In this document: one piece after another, positions 1 to 13,951 of the stretch | Layout: each line of letters begins with the position of its first letter | How positions within the stretch are numbered: the stretch's first letter is position 1 | Assembly (NCBI RefSeq): GCF_014649775.1 | Contig: NZ_BMTR01000005.1 | Coordinates: 186,001 to 250,000, forward strand | Length of the DNA stretch: 64,000 bases | Reading direction: 5' to 3' | DNA from: Streptomyces longisporoflavus | Lineage (GTDB): Bacteria; Actinomycetota; Actinomycetes; Streptomycetales; Streptomycetaceae | Translations under genes and position numbers: made by a program | Notes under the pieces: model-generated | Seen by the model: the letters and a program-made list of their open reading frames with translations, nothing else | The model's database searches: none | What the model was told of the DNA's origin: nothing

Positions 1-447
1 CTGGCGGCCGATGCGGTCGCCGAGGGGGCCGAAGACCATGCCGCCGAGCGGGCGGATCAGGAAGGCCGCGGCGAAGGCGCCGAAGGTGGAGAGAAGCTGG
101 GCCGTCGGGTTGCCCGAAGGGAAGAAGACCTTGCCGAGCGTCACGGCGATGTAGCTGTAGACGCCGAAGTCGAACCACTCCATCGCGTTGCCGAGTGCCG
201 CCGCCTTCACTGCCCTCTTGACCAGCACCGGGTCGACGACGGTGGCGTCCGATCGGACGTCCGACGGGACATCCCCTGATGCGGACGCGGACGGAGGGGC
301 CTGTGTCCGGGAGGTCTGCTGGACTGCGGGTGCGACGGGGGCGGCTGCCGGCAAGGGTTCGCTCGCCTGCCTCTCGGTGGACGACAAGGACAGAGCCGCC
401 CAGCTGGGGGACGGCTCGAAAACGACCATAGGTGTAGGCAGCATCAT
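1..447 (-). CDS. MFS transporter, MHS/ProP-like family (N-terminal part)
   Basis: Only the first 149 codons are inside the window; the gene runs off the left edge. After a long proline- and serine-rich cytoplasmic leader of about 75 residues comes GNAMEWFDFGVYSY, the typical first-helix signature of the metabolite:H+ symporter (ProP/KgtP/ShiA) branch of MFS. It is followed by RPLGGMVFGPLGDRIGRQ, the MFS loop 2-3 motif. It is expected to be a 12-helix inner-membrane proton symporter for an organic acid or osmolyte; the substrate cannot be told from this part. The start at 447 (tandem ATG ATG) lacks a clear ribosome site, and ATG at 429 is an alternative. The unusually long leader also leaves open a start much closer to the first helix. 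Confidence 0.85.
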   Translation of the reverse strand, partial: MMLPTPMVVFEPSPSWAALSLSSTERQASEPLPAAAPVAPAVQQTSRTQAPPSASASGDVPSDVRSDATVVDPVLVKRAVKAAALGNAMEWFDFGVYSYIAVTLGKVFFPSGNPTAQLLSTFGAFAAAFLIRPLGGMVFGPLGDRIGRQ

Positions 448-851
448 TACGTTGGGTCATCAAGTAAGCGCTCACCGTTCTGAATGTGGCGCTATGCAGC
501 ATGAATGGTTCCGCTTGTGAAGGCGGCGGCGCGGCCCGTTTGTGATCTATGTCGCCGTTCCGCCAAGGAACCGCATGGTGGGCCCGGCAGGCGTCTCATG
601 GAGGGGAAGTGGACACTGGATGGAGATCCTGCGAGCCGCCGGACGAATCAGTCAGTCGGGAAGTCTGCGCAAAAGCCGGTAGAAAGCGGTGGTGGCCGAC
701 AGGTGAAATGGGGGTTGCCCGCGTCTCTCCTGAGGGCGCGAGCCTCTCGGAGCCGACTGCCGCCCGGAGAGAGCCGACGGAGAACTCTCGCGGCGGGCCG
801 GACGTTGGGACCGAGCAGAGACGAAGAACGGGGCGGGAGGGCCGACGACGC
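448..851. other. intergenic region, no gene seen
   Basis: About 400 bases between the leftward MFS gene and the rightward GT87-PAP2 gene. The reading frames that cross it have no recognisable protein sequence. It presumably holds both divergent promoters, but I could not place convincing -35/-10 boxes or an operator. Confidence 0.5.
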
Positions 852-2901
852 GTGGCGAATGTTGAGCACCGGGGACCGGGAAACACCTTCGGGGCGGGAG
901 CACCGGGTGCACCGCAGGCGCGGATCGGGGCGGTCCGCGCCGCCCTCTGGCTGATCGCCGCCGTACTGGCGCTGCGGCAGCTGATCGTCGTCCTGCGCAC
1001 GCCGGAGAGCGAGCGGCTCACCGATCTGGAGACCTGGATCGGTCCGGAGGGCGTCCTCCATGTGAACGGCTCCTTCTACGACACGGACAAGTTCACCGGC
1101 ACGCCCTTCGCGGGACTCGTGCTCAAACCGTTCTCCCGCGCCGCCGAACAGGCGCTCGGCTGGGGCTGGACGTTCGGCACGCTGATCCTGGTCGTCATCC
1201 TCGGCCTGGTCGCCGCCCGCGCCCTGCCGCAGCCCGTGTCCCGGCGCACCTCACTGCTCGCCGCGCCCGTCGCGATCTGCCTCCTGATGCTGTCGCTCCC
1301 GGTGCGCAACACCCTGTACCTCGGCCAGACCAGCATCCTTCCCGTTCTCCTCGTCCTGCTCGGATGCTTCGCGGTCCGCGGGGAACGCGCCAGCGGCGTC
1401 CTCGTCGGCGTCGCGGCCGCGCTCCAGCCCACCGTGCTGCTCTTCGCCGCGCTGTTCTGGTTCACCGGCCGCAGACGCGCCGCCCTCTCCACCGGCGCCA
1501 CCTTCCTGGCCTGCACCGCGCTCGCCTGGGCCGCGATGCCGCACGACTCGTGGACGTACTGGATCCACCACCTTGCGGGAGCGGGCCTCGGCGCGAACCC
1601 GGGCGGCCTCGCCAACCAGTCGCTGCACGGCGCGCTGCTCCGGTTCGGCCTCGAAGGGCCCCTGGAGATCACCCTCTTCGTCGTCCTGGGGCTGACCGTC
1701 ATCGGGTTCGGCCTGCGCCGTGCCGTGCGCTACGCCGAGGACGGGCAGCTGCTGCTCGCCGTCGCGATCACCGGCTGCGTCGCGGTCGCCGTCTCGCCGA
1801 CGACCTGGCAGCACCAGCTCCTGTGGGTGCTGCTCGCGGTGGTCGGCCGGGTCGGCAAGAAGCAGTCCGACCGGTACATGTGGCCGGTGGCCGTCGTCCT
1901 CGTGTCGACGCTGCCCGCGAAGATGATGCTGCCGAACATGCCGGTCGTGGAGCCGATCCGCGACAACATCGTGCTGATCGCCGCCCTCGCCGCCGCCACC
2001 GTCGTACCGTTCCTGTCCCGTACGGCGCCGCAGTACCAAACGCCAGTCCCGACCGACTACGCCCGCCCCGCCCCCGCGCGCTGGAGCTGGGTGCCGCTGC
2101 TCCCGTTCTGGCGCCGTGTCACCACCCGTCCGAACCTCCTGCTCGAACTGCTCCTGATCCGCGTCGGCTACTCCGCCTACCAGCAGGCGCGGCTCGCCGC
2201 GACGGGCGGCACCAACTCGGGCGGGCGGGCCACCGCCGAGCACCACGGCGAGCAGATCCACTCGATCGAGCAGTTCCTGCACATCGACGTCGAGCACTGG
2301 GTCAATCACGCGGTGGTGAAGGTCGGCTGGCTGGAGGAGTTCTTCAACTTCTACTACACGTCGTTCCACTTCGTGGTGCCGCTGACCGTGCTCGGCGTGC
2401 TCTACGTCCGGCGCCCCGCCGACTACCGCTGGGCGCGCACCGCGCTCGGCTTCGCGACGATCCTCGCGCTCGTCGGGTTCTGGCTCTACCCCCTTGCCCC
2501 GCCGCGCCTGATGCCCGACCTGGGCTTCATCGACACGGTCCACGGCGTGCAGGACTTCACCAAGCCGGAGTACGGCACACTGACCGCGCTCACCAACCAG
2601 TACGCGGCGATGCCCTCGCTGCACTTCGGCTGGTCGCTGTGGTGCGGCGTGGTGATCGTGGCCCTCGCCCCGAAGTGGTGGATGAAGGCGCTCGGTCTGC
2701 TGCACCCGCTGTTCACGGTCTCCGCGATCGTCGCCACCGGAAACCACTGGATCCTGGACGCGGTGGGCGGCGCGGCCGTGGTCGGCGCGGGCTTCGGCCT
2801 CGGCTACCTCCTGGCGGGGCCCCGGGTCGGCAGGACCCTGAAAGTGGCCACAGGAGCCGAGCCGGCCACAGGAAGCGAGCCGGTCCCTGGTGCCAAGCCG
2901 G

Positions 2902-7387
<4,486 letters not shown>

Positions 7388-7405
7388 TTCGCGGGAAGCC
7401 GGAAA

Positions 7406-7470
7406 CGCCGGACGGGCTGGGATATCCAGCCTGTCCGGCGTTCGAGGACGAACTCGGCGGAGCCGGTGAT
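7406..7470. repeat. dispersed hairpin repeat, copy 1 (likely bidirectional terminator)
   Basis: An inverted repeat with arms of the type CGGACGGGCTGG / CCAGCCTGTCCG, followed by the conserved tail GAGGACGAACTCGGCGGAGC. It lies between the convergent thiolase and SLT genes. Related copies are at 29998, 34659, 41684 and 46994, also between convergent genes. Confidence 0.75.
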
Positions 7471-7504
7471 TTCCCGGTGCGCCGGATTCTGGTTGAGCCG
7501 GCGG

Positions 7505-7984
7505 CTAGTAGGAGCCGTTGGCCTGCCAGTGGTTCCACGCGCCGACCGGGCTGCCGTAGCGGTCGTTCATGTAGTCGAGGCCCCACTTGATCTGGGTCTC
7601 GGGGTTGGTCTTCCAGTCCGGGCCCGCCGACGCCATCTTCGAGGCGGGCAGCGCCTGGACCAGGCCGTAGGCGCCGGAGGAGGAGTTCGTGGCCTTGGCG
7701 TTCCAGCCGCTCTCGTGCTCCACGATCTTGCTGAACGCCTTGTACTGCGCGGGGTCCGGGATCATCTTCTTCGCGATCGCCTTCGCCGAGGAAGGCGCCG
7801 CGGCGGGGGCGGCGGCCGGAGCCGCGGCCTTCGCCTCGGTCGGGGCGGCGGCCTGGGCCGCGCCCGCGCTGAACACCATGCCGGTCGTGGCGACGGCCAC
7901 GGCGGCACCGGCGAGGGCCTTCTTCGGGGTGGCGATGCGGCGGATGAGCGTGGCGGACAAAGCGTGACCTTCCGTGGGGAACAT
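7505..7984 (-). CDS. secreted transglycosylase SLT-domain / lysozyme-like protein
   Basis: Up to 159 residues: an N-terminal signal region (ATPKKALAGAAVAVATTGMVFSAGAAQA), a short Ala-Pro-Glu-rich linker, and a C-terminal lytic-transglycosylase-like domain. That domain starts at VEHESGWNAKATNSSSGAYG, with the catalytic-type glutamate in HESGW and the GAYGL(V)QALP motif, and ends with WNHWQANGSY. It probably cleaves or remodels peptidoglycan outside the cell. Two starts are possible: ATG 7984 (no ribosome site) or TTG 7960, which has GGAAGG about 8 bases before it and gives a more compact signal peptide. I did not recognise a c-di-AMP riboswitch in the leader. Confidence 0.8.
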   Translation of the reverse strand: MFPTEGHALSATLIRRIATPKKALAGAAVAVATTGMVFSAGAAQAAAPTEAKAAAPAAAPAAAPSSAKAIAKKMIPDPAQYKAFSKIVEHESGWNAKATNSSSGAYGLVQALPASKMASAGPDWKTNPETQIKWGLDYMNDRYGSPVGAWNHWQANGSY

Positions 7985-8262
7985 GGTGTCGCGGGCATGC
8001 CGTGGGCCACGGGGGTGTGGCTGGGGGGCTGCGTCGGCGCCGGGGGCTGTGCCGGTGGCGCTGTGCGACTCGATCCAGAGAAGCAGGGCTGTTACGCCTC
8101 CGCAATGCCCCCTTTTACTAGTGGATGTCGCATGAAGGCGGAAAGTCCTTTGTGTGACCCGGCTCTCATGTCCCAGGTCAGGGCACCTTTTGACGCGTGC
8201 GCGACAAGCCATGCAATGTACGGCCCTCCTTCGTAGAGGACCAACGTCCTGTGGGCCGCCTC
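7985..8262. other. leader/intergenic region upstream of the SLT gene
   Basis: About 280 bases between the SLT gene and the terminator of the ECF operon. I see no gene and could not match a known riboswitch; the promoter of the SLT gene must be here. Confidence 0.4.
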
Positions 8263-8263
8263 A

Positions 8264-8282
8264 CCCCGAGAGGCGCTCGGGG
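8264..8282 (-). terminator. hairpin terminator after the ECF transporter operon
   Basis: CCCCGAG / CTCGGGG, a perfect 7-bp stem with a 5-base loop, about 20 bases past the stop codon of the last gene of the leftward operon. There is no U-tract, as is usual in Streptomyces. Confidence 0.6.
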
Positions 8283-8303
8283 TAACGCAGAGCGGCCGGC
8301 CGC

Positions 8304-9203
8304 TTACGCCCTGGGCTCCTCGAAAGTGACCTGCGCCTCGAACGCGGCCCGGCGCGTGGCCCGGCGCAGCGCCTTCAGGACGGCGGGCCCGAGAGCGAGG
8401 CTCAGCAGGACCGTGACGACGGCACGCGGCAGGTCCCAGCCCAGCGAGGTCGCCAGGCAGTACGCGACGAAGCGGCCCAGGTTCTCGCCGACGGGATCGC
8501 CGGGCACGAAGGAGACGCCGGTCGCCAGGCCGCCGAGATAGGGCCAGCCCTGCAAGTTCATGACGGTGCCGTACAGGACGGACGAGACCGCTCCGTAGGC
8601 GGCGAGCAGCCACAGTTCGCGCCGGCCGCGAATGGGGCCGCCCCTGCCCGGACGGAGCCGGGGGCCCGGGGAGCCGTCGGCGCCCGGCAGCAGCCCGGCG
8701 CCCATGCAGACCCACCCCATGGACAGCATCTGGAACGGCATCCACGGCCCGACGCCCCCGGTGAGCAGCGCCGAGGCGAACATGGACACGGCGCCGAGCA
8801 CGAACCCGAAGCCGGGTCCGAGCACCCGCCCGCTGAGCACCATGAGGAAGAACATCGGCTCGATGCCGGCCGTCCCCGCACCCAGCGGCCGCAGTGCCGC
8901 CCCGGCGGCGGCGAGCACCCCTAGCATCGCGATGGCCTTCGCGTCGAGACCGACATCGGCGATGGTCGCCACGACCACGGCGAGCAGCAGCGGCAGCAGC
9001 GCCGCGAACAGCCAGGGCGCGTCTTGGGCGTGCGCGCTCAGCCCCGAATCGCCGGACGCGATGAGCGGCCACCCGAAGGCGACGACGCCGACCGCGCTGA
9101 CGAGCGCGAGGGCGCCGATGGAGCGCGGGCCGAGGCGGATGGGGCGGGCCCGACGGGTGGCGGCGGGGCGGGGCGCTTCGGGGCGGGGGCCGTCGGGGCT
9201 CAC
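8304..9203 (-). CDS. ECF transporter S component (substrate-binding membrane subunit)
   Basis: 299 residues with six or more hydrophobic helices (for example PWLFAALLPLLLAVVVATIAD, AIAMLGVLAAAGAALRPLGAG, MFFLMVLSGRVLGPGFGFVLGA). The motif ALRPLGAGTAGIEPMFFLM and the following glycine-rich helix are typical of S components in cobalamin/cobalt-type ECF systems of Streptomyces. It binds the vitamin in the membrane and works with EcfT and the double ATPase encoded just upstream. The GTG start at 9203 overlaps the ATPase stop codon (GTGA), indicating translational coupling. With a cobalamin riboswitch at the head of the operon, the cargo is likely B12 or a related corrinoid; this is inferred. Confidence 0.85.
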   Translation of the reverse strand: MSPDGPRPEAPRPAATRRARPIRLGPRSIGALALVSAVGVVAFGWPLIASGDSGLSAHAQDAPWLFAALLPLLLAVVVATIADVGLDAKAIAMLGVLAAAGAALRPLGAGTAGIEPMFFLMVLSGRVLGPGFGFVLGAVSMFASALLTGGVGPWMPFQMLSMGWVCMGAGLLPGADGSPGPRLRPGRGGPIRGRRELWLLAAYGAVSSVLYGTVMNLQGWPYLGGLATGVSFVPGDPVGENLGRFVAYCLATSLGWDLPRAVVTVLLSLALGPAVLKALRRATRRAAFEAQVTFEEPRA

Positions 9204-10894
9204 GCGGCGCCGTCCCCGGCGTCCAGCGCCTCCCGTACCTCCGTGACCGTCAGCCACTTCTGCGGGGCGAGGATCTTGGTGGTCTGCGGGGCGAAGGAGG
9301 GGGACGAGACCACGATCTCCGGGGTCGGGCCGTCCGCGACGATCTCGCCGTCGGCGAGGATCGCCACCCGGTGGGCCAGTTCCGCCGCCAGTTCCACGTC
9401 GTGCGTGGCGAGGACGATCGCGTGGCCCTCGGCGGCAAGACCGCGCAGGAGTGTGACCAGGCGGGCCTTGGCCGCGTAATCGAGGCCCCGGGTCGGCTCG
9501 TCCAGGAGGAGAAGAGGAGGGCGGGCCGTCAGGACGACCGCAAGGGCCAGGGTGAGGCGCTGGCCCTCCGAGAGGTCGCGGGGGTGCGTGTCGTCCGTGA
9601 TGCCGGGAAGCAGCTCCGACACCAGGGCGCGGCAGGTGCCGGGGTCCGCCGCCGCGTCGTGGTCGGCCGCCGTGCACTCGGCGGCCACCGTGTCCGCGTA
9701 GAGGAGGTCCCGCGGTTCCTGGGGGACCAGGCCCACGTGGCGGATCAGCTCGCGCGGGCCCGTGCGGTGCGGGACCGCGCCGCCGACGCGGACCGAGCCC
9801 GACGCCGGTTCGAGCAGGCCCACCAGGGTGGACAGGAGCGTGGACTTCCCGGCGCCGTTGCGGCCCATCAGGGCCACCGTCTCGCCCGCAGAGACGGTGA
9901 GGTCGACGCGGCGCAGGGCCTCCACGCGGCCCCGGCGGACGGCCAGCCCCGCCACGTTCGCGGCGGCTGTCCGGGCTGCGTCGGCCTTCGTACGTCCGCG
10001 CAGGCCGGACCAGCGTGTGCGTGCGGCCGGGGTTTCCCCGCGATCGTGCGGGGCGCGATCGTGCGGCCCGGCGCCGGTGACGGCAAGCCGCTCGCGCAGC
10101 GCCCCCGCCCCGCGCCGCGCGTCCCGCACCGTCAGCGGCAGCGGCGACCAGCCCGCGAGCCGGCCGAGGCCCACCACCGGCGGGTAGACCGGCGAGACGG
10201 CCATCAGCGATGCCGGGTCGCCGAGCACGGGAGCCTCGCCCGGCGCCGCGAGAAGCAGCACCTGATCCGCGTACTGCACGACACGCTCCAGGCGGTGCTC
10301 GGCCATCAGGACCGTCGTGCCCAGGTCGTGCACGAGGCGCTGCAGTACGGCGAGCACCTCCTCGGCGGCGGCCGGGTCGAGCGCCGACGTCGGCTCGTCG
10401 AGCACGAGGACCTCGGGGTGCGGCGTGAGCACCGAGCCGATCGCGACGCGCTGCTGCTGGCCGCCGGAGAGCGTGGCGATGGGGCGCTCGCGCAGATCGG
10501 CGAGGCCGAGCAGGTCGAGCGTCTCCTCGACCCGGCGGCGCATCACGTCGGGGGAGAGCCCGAGTGACTCCATGCCGTACGCGAGCTCGTCCTCGACCGT
10601 GTCGGTCACGAAGTGCGAGAGCGGGTCCTGGCCCACCGTGCCGACCACGTCGGCGAGCTCGCGCGGCTTGTGGGTACGGGTGTCGCGCCCCGCCACGGTC
10701 ACCCGCCCCCGCAGCGTGCCGCCGGTGAAGTGCGGCACGAGCCCGCTCACCGTGCCGAGCAGCGTCGACTTGCCGACCCCGGAAGGGCCGACGAGGAGCA
10801 CCAACTCGCCCTCGGGCACGGCGAGATCGACCCCGCGCACGGTGGGCTCGGCGGCCCCCTCGTACGTCACGGAGACATCCTCGAAACGGATCAT
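9200..10894 (-). CDS. ECF transporter double ATPase (EcfA-EcfA' fusion)
   Basis: 564 residues containing two ABC ATPase domains in one chain. Domain 1 (about residues 1-230) has Walker A GPSGVGKST, signature LSGGQQQR and Walker B VLVLDEPTSALD. Domain 2 (about 310-540) has Walker A GRNGAGKST, signature LSEGQRLTL and Walker B LLLLDEPTRGLD. It powers the ECF transporter formed with the EcfT at 10891-12060 and the S component at 8304-9203. The ATG at 10894 overlaps the EcfT stop (ATGA). The linker is long and Arg/Ala-rich, as in other fused actinobacterial EcfA proteins. Confidence 0.93.
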   Translation of the reverse strand: MIRFEDVSVTYEGAAEPTVRGVDLAVPEGELVLLVGPSGVGKSTLLGTVSGLVPHFTGGTLRGRVTVAGRDTRTHKPRELADVVGTVGQDPLSHFVTDTVEDELAYGMESLGLSPDVMRRRVEETLDLLGLADLRERPIATLSGGQQQRVAIGSVLTPHPEVLVLDEPTSALDPAAAEEVLAVLQRLVHDLGTTVLMAEHRLERVVQYADQVLLLAAPGEAPVLGDPASLMAVSPVYPPVVGLGRLAGWSPLPLTVRDARRGAGALRERLAVTGAGPHDRAPHDRGETPAARTRWSGLRGRTKADAARTAAANVAGLAVRRGRVEALRRVDLTVSAGETVALMGRNGAGKSTLLSTLVGLLEPASGSVRVGGAVPHRTGPRELIRHVGLVPQEPRDLLYADTVAAECTAADHDAAADPGTCRALVSELLPGITDDTHPRDLSEGQRLTLALAVVLTARPPLLLLDEPTRGLDYAAKARLVTLLRGLAAEGHAIVLATHDVELAAELAHRVAILADGEIVADGPTPEIVVSSPSFAPQTTKILAPQKWLTVTEVREALDAGDGAA

Positions 10895-12060
10895 GAGGGC
10901 TCCTCGGAGTGCGCGGGGGAAGGAACGGGGACGGAGGAATCGGCGGGCACCGGCGCCACGAAGGCGGGAAGCAGGCCGATGAGCACGGCAGCGGCGGGCC
11001 ACAGCGGCAGCGTCGGCGCCGTCAGGGGGACGACTCCGGGGTGCAGGGCGGCCGCGTCGTACGAGGCCGCCCAGATCGTCAGGCCCGCCACCGCGATCCC
11101 CGACCCGGCGACGAGCCAGGCGCGCACGCCCCAGGAGTCGGGCCGGTAGCGGGTGCGCACGGAGCGCCGGCCGCCGAGGCGGAGCCCGGCGAGGGCGGCG
11201 AAGAGACCGACGGCCAAGGCGGGCAGGCCGTACTCCGTGCCGTCCGCCGTGAGCAGGCCGTACGTGCCCACGCAGACGCCCATCAGACCGCCGAGGGTCA
11301 AGACCGCCGTCGCCCTGCGTACCCCGGCCGGAACCGGCGCGCTGCGGCCGAAGCCGCGCGCGTCCATCGCCGCGGCCAGCGCGACCGAACGCTCCAGGGC
11401 GCCCTCCAGGACCGGCAGTCCGACCTGGAGCAGCCCCCGGATGCCCTTGTCCGCCCGCCCGCGAAGGCGCCGCGCGGCACGCAGGCGCTGCACGTCCAGG
11501 ATCAGGTTCGGCGCGAACGTCATCGCCACGACGATGGCGACGCCGACCTCGTACAGCGCGCCCGGCAGCGACTTGAGCAGCCGGGCCGGGCTCGCGAGGG
11601 CGTTGGCGGCGCCGACACAGATGAGGAGACCGGCCAGGCGCACCCCGTCGTAGAGGGCGAAGAGCAGCCCCTCGGCCGTCACCCGGCCCCCGATCCGCAC
11701 GCCCTTCGCCCACTCGGGCAGCGGCACTTCCGGCAGCGTCACCATGACGTGCGAACCGGGGATGGGGGAGCCGAGCACGACGGCGAAGACGAGCCGGATC
11801 GCGATGACGACGAGACCCAGCTTCACGAAGGCGCCGTACGACCGCGCCCACGGTGCCGATGTCCTGCGCGCCGCGACGACATAGCCCGCGACGCCGATGA
11901 GCAGGCCGAGCAGCAGGGGGTTGGTGGTGCGGGACGCCGCGACGCCGAGCCCGAGCGCCCATACCCACCAGGCGCCGGGGTGCAGCGCGTTGCTCCGGTG
12001 CGCTTCGGGGGCCAGCCGCCGCCGCAGCGCACCGGGAGCGGTGCTCGGGTGATCGTTCAT
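10891..12060 (-). CDS. ECF transporter transmembrane coupling protein EcfT
   Basis: 389 residues. The first 280 resemble EcfT (CbiQ family): helices such as ALGLGVAASRTTNPLLLGLLIG, then the ARG-type coupling motifs RLRAARRLRGRADKG and AAAMDARGFGRS that contact the ATPase subunits. A C-terminal extension of about 120 residues adds further membrane helices (VLTLGGLMGVCVGTYGLL, AGSGIAVAGLTIWAASY), longer than standard EcfT of about 260 residues. It couples ATP hydrolysis to vitamin import. It starts 8 bases after the SCO2322-like gene and overlaps the ATPase gene by 4 bases. Confidence 0.88.
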   Translation of the reverse strand: MNDHPSTAPGALRRRLAPEAHRSNALHPGAWWVWALGLGVAASRTTNPLLLGLLIGVAGYVVAARRTSAPWARSYGAFVKLGLVVIAIRLVFAVVLGSPIPGSHVMVTLPEVPLPEWAKGVRIGGRVTAEGLLFALYDGVRLAGLLICVGAANALASPARLLKSLPGALYEVGVAIVVAMTFAPNLILDVQRLRAARRLRGRADKGIRGLLQVGLPVLEGALERSVALAAAMDARGFGRSAPVPAGVRRATAVLTLGGLMGVCVGTYGLLTADGTEYGLPALAVGLFAALAGLRLGGRRSVRTRYRPDSWGVRAWLVAGSGIAVAGLTIWAASYDAAALHPGVVPLTAPTLPLWPAAAVLIGLLPAFVAPVPADSSVPVPSPAHSEEPS

Positions 12061-12068
12061 GGGGCGGA

Positions 12069-12737
12069 TCAGCCGCGTCGGCGGCGGGCCTGCCAGAGGG
12101 CCGCGGCACCGAGTACGGCGATGGCGGCGACGCCCGCGATCAGGCCGACGGAGGGACCGCCGGAGCCGCTCTCCTCGCTCGCGGATGCCTTCTTCTCCGC
12201 GCCCTCGGACTCTCCGTCGCCCGCGACCTGCTCCCCGCAGCCCGACTTCGGATAGTCGGCGATGGCGCACAGCAGGGCGTTGCTGCCGTAGCGCAGGGGT
12301 TTCGCGACCGCGGCGATGGCGTCCGCGCTCGTCGCGTCGTCCGCGATCCGCGCGCAGGCGGTTCGCGGCTCGGGCGGGGTCTCGCCGTCGGGGGCGTCAC
12401 CCGGCGTGCCGAAGTCGATGACCAGGGCGACGCGCTTGCGGCCGTCCTCGGCGGGGGTCTTGGCGCAGATCGTGTCGAAGTCGCCGGCGCCGCGCGGCTT
12501 CGCGGCGTCCTTCGAGTCCTCGGACACGGAGAACCGGAAGCCCTGCACGGCCCCGTCATCGGGGCGCGCGGTGCCAGGCCCCTGGCTCGCGTACGCCCAC
12601 GAGGAGCCGTCCCGGTCCCAGAAGGACCAGTAGCGGTAGCCGGCGGCCTGAGCGGGGGCGGCGGCGAGGAGACCGAGCAGGGCGGCGACGAACGCCCCCG
12701 CCACCAGGCGCCCCCACCGCACGCGACCCCGCGTCAC
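12069..12737 (-). CDS. SCO2322-family secreted, membrane-anchored protein
   Basis: 222 residues: signal peptide (LVAGAFVAALLGLLAAAPAQAAG), an extracellular domain with RYWSFWDRDGSSWAYASQGP near its start and four cysteines, a Ser/Glu-rich stalk, and a C-terminal helix (VGLIAGVAAIAVLGAAALW) followed by RRRRG. It should be anchored outside the membrane. It belongs to a Streptomyces family always seen beside ECF transporter genes; its biochemical role is unknown, perhaps substrate capture. The GTG start overlaps the previous stop (GTGA). Confidence 0.8.
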   Translation of the reverse strand: MTRGRVRWGRLVAGAFVAALLGLLAAAPAQAAGYRYWSFWDRDGSSWAYASQGPGTARPDDGAVQGFRFSVSEDSKDAAKPRGAGDFDTICAKTPAEDGRKRVALVIDFGTPGDAPDGETPPEPRTACARIADDATSADAIAAVAKPLRYGSNALLCAIADYPKSGCGEQVAGDGESEGAEKKASASEESGSGGPSVGLIAGVAAIAVLGAAALWQARRRRG

Positions 12738-13951
12738 AGCTGCTGCTTCTTCTTGTTGCCGCTGTAGAGGAAGCCGATGCCGATACCGGCGACCATGCCG
12801 ACGCCGATGATCCACCAGATGCTCACGCCGCCGTCGTCACTGTCCTTCTTCTCGTCGGCGGCCTTCTCCGTCGCCTGCGGGGCCGGACCCTGCGCGCTGA
12901 GCTGCTTGACCAGGTCGGCGCCGCCGAAGTCACGCGGGTCCATGCCCGAGGCGTGGGCGGCGAAGATCAGCTGGGCGTAGGCGGCGGGGCCGGACTTCTC
13001 GGCCCACTGCGCGGAGTTCTTCGCCAGCCACCCGGCCGACTTCTGGGCCTGCTCCGGCTGACCGGCCGCGGCGAGCGCGAGCACGGAGTCGGCGGTGTTG
13101 CCGAGGTCGGGCATGTTCTTGGCGCCGGGCAGCGACGACATCAGGTGGTCGTCGCTGTCGGCGAGGGTCTTCAGGAGGTAGCCCGTGCCGTTGGCCGCGG
13201 CCTGCTCGGCGGTGTCGGCCTTCGCGCACTTCGGGGCGGCGGCCTCCTTCTTCGCCTCGTCCACGACCAGGCCCTTGCCGTGGGCGCCGAGGACACCGGC
13301 CGCCGTGGCGTCCGCGTTCGGCGAGAGCTTGCCGGACTTGGCGTCCGCCAGCCCGAAGGCGCCGCCGTCCTTGCCGCAGCTCATGGAGAGGGCCGGGAGG
13401 GCGTCGTACGGGGAGTTGCCGTCCTGCGACTTCACCGACTGCGGCTTCAGGCCCGCCCCGGTGAGGGCGCCGATGACGATGCCCGTGGAGTTCGCGTCGG
13501 AGTCCATGCCGGGGTTGTAGCCCCAGCCGCCGTCCTTGTTCTGCACCGACCTCAGCCAGTCGACGCTCTTCTCGACGGCCTTGTCCTGGCCGCCGAGCGC
13601 GGTGAGTGCCTGTACGGCGGAGGCGGTCGAGTTGCTGTCGACCATGGTCTTGGAGTCGCACGGCTCGCCCGCGTCGGCCCGGTAAGCGGCGAAACCGCCG
13701 CTCGCGCACTGCTGTCCCGTGAGCCAGTCGACGGCCTTGTCGGCGGGCTTCACGCCGGCCGAGTCCAGGGCGAGCAGGGCGTACGACTGCCGGAACACCC
13801 CGTCGAACTTGGGGTCCGCGTCGCCGTACAGACCGGAGGGCAGCTTGGCGGAGGGCGACGGGGACGCGGTGTCCGCGAAGGCGGCCGGGGCGGCGGCCGA
13901 ACCGAACACGGCGACGGCGGCCAGGACCGCTGCGCTGCGGCGAACGTTCAT
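12734..13951 (-). CDS. prenyltransferase/squalene-oxidase-repeat protein, possible surface corrinoid binder
   Basis: 405 residues. A signal peptide (AAVLAAVAVFGSAAAPAAFA) is followed by an alpha/alpha-toroid domain with repeats such as DSNSTASAVQALTALGG, DANSTGIVIGALTGAGL and GNTADSVLALAAAGQ. Then come a charged linker and a C-terminal anchor (WWIIGVGMVAGIGIGFLYSGNKKK). No catalytic DxDD or QW-type terpene cyclase residues are evident. The same fold is used by animal intrinsic factor and transcobalamin, and the gene is first behind a cobalamin riboswitch and ahead of an ECF transporter, so a vitamin-capturing role is a reasonable inference. ATG 13951 was chosen to give a normal signal peptide; the frame is open to 14101. 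Confidence 0.8.
   Translation of the reverse strand: MNVRRSAAVLAAVAVFGSAAAPAAFADTASPSPSAKLPSGLYGDADPKFDGVFRQSYALLALDSAGVKPADKAVDWLTGQQCASGGFAAYRADAGEPCDSKTMVDSNSTASAVQALTALGGQDKAVEKSVDWLRSVQNKDGGWGYNPGMDSDANSTGIVIGALTGAGLKPQSVKSQDGNSPYDALPALSMSCGKDGGAFGLADAKSGKLSPNADATAAGVLGAHGKGLVVDEAKKEAAAPKCAKADTAEQAAANGTGYLLKTLADSDDHLMSSLPGAKNMPDLGNTADSVLALAAAGQPEQAQKSAGWLAKNSAQWAEKSGPAAYAQLIFAAHASGMDPRDFGGADLVKQLSAQGPAPQATEKAADEKKDSDDGGVSIWWIIGVGMVAGIGIGFLYSGNKKKQQL

Noticed and set aside
549..851. N-terminal extension of the GT87-PAP2 frame
   Set aside because: No membrane or domain character, and a good ribosome site supports GTG 852.
7985..8262. c-di-AMP (ydaO) riboswitch before the SLT gene
   Set aside because: Looked for because such genes often have one, but the conserved blocks could not be found.
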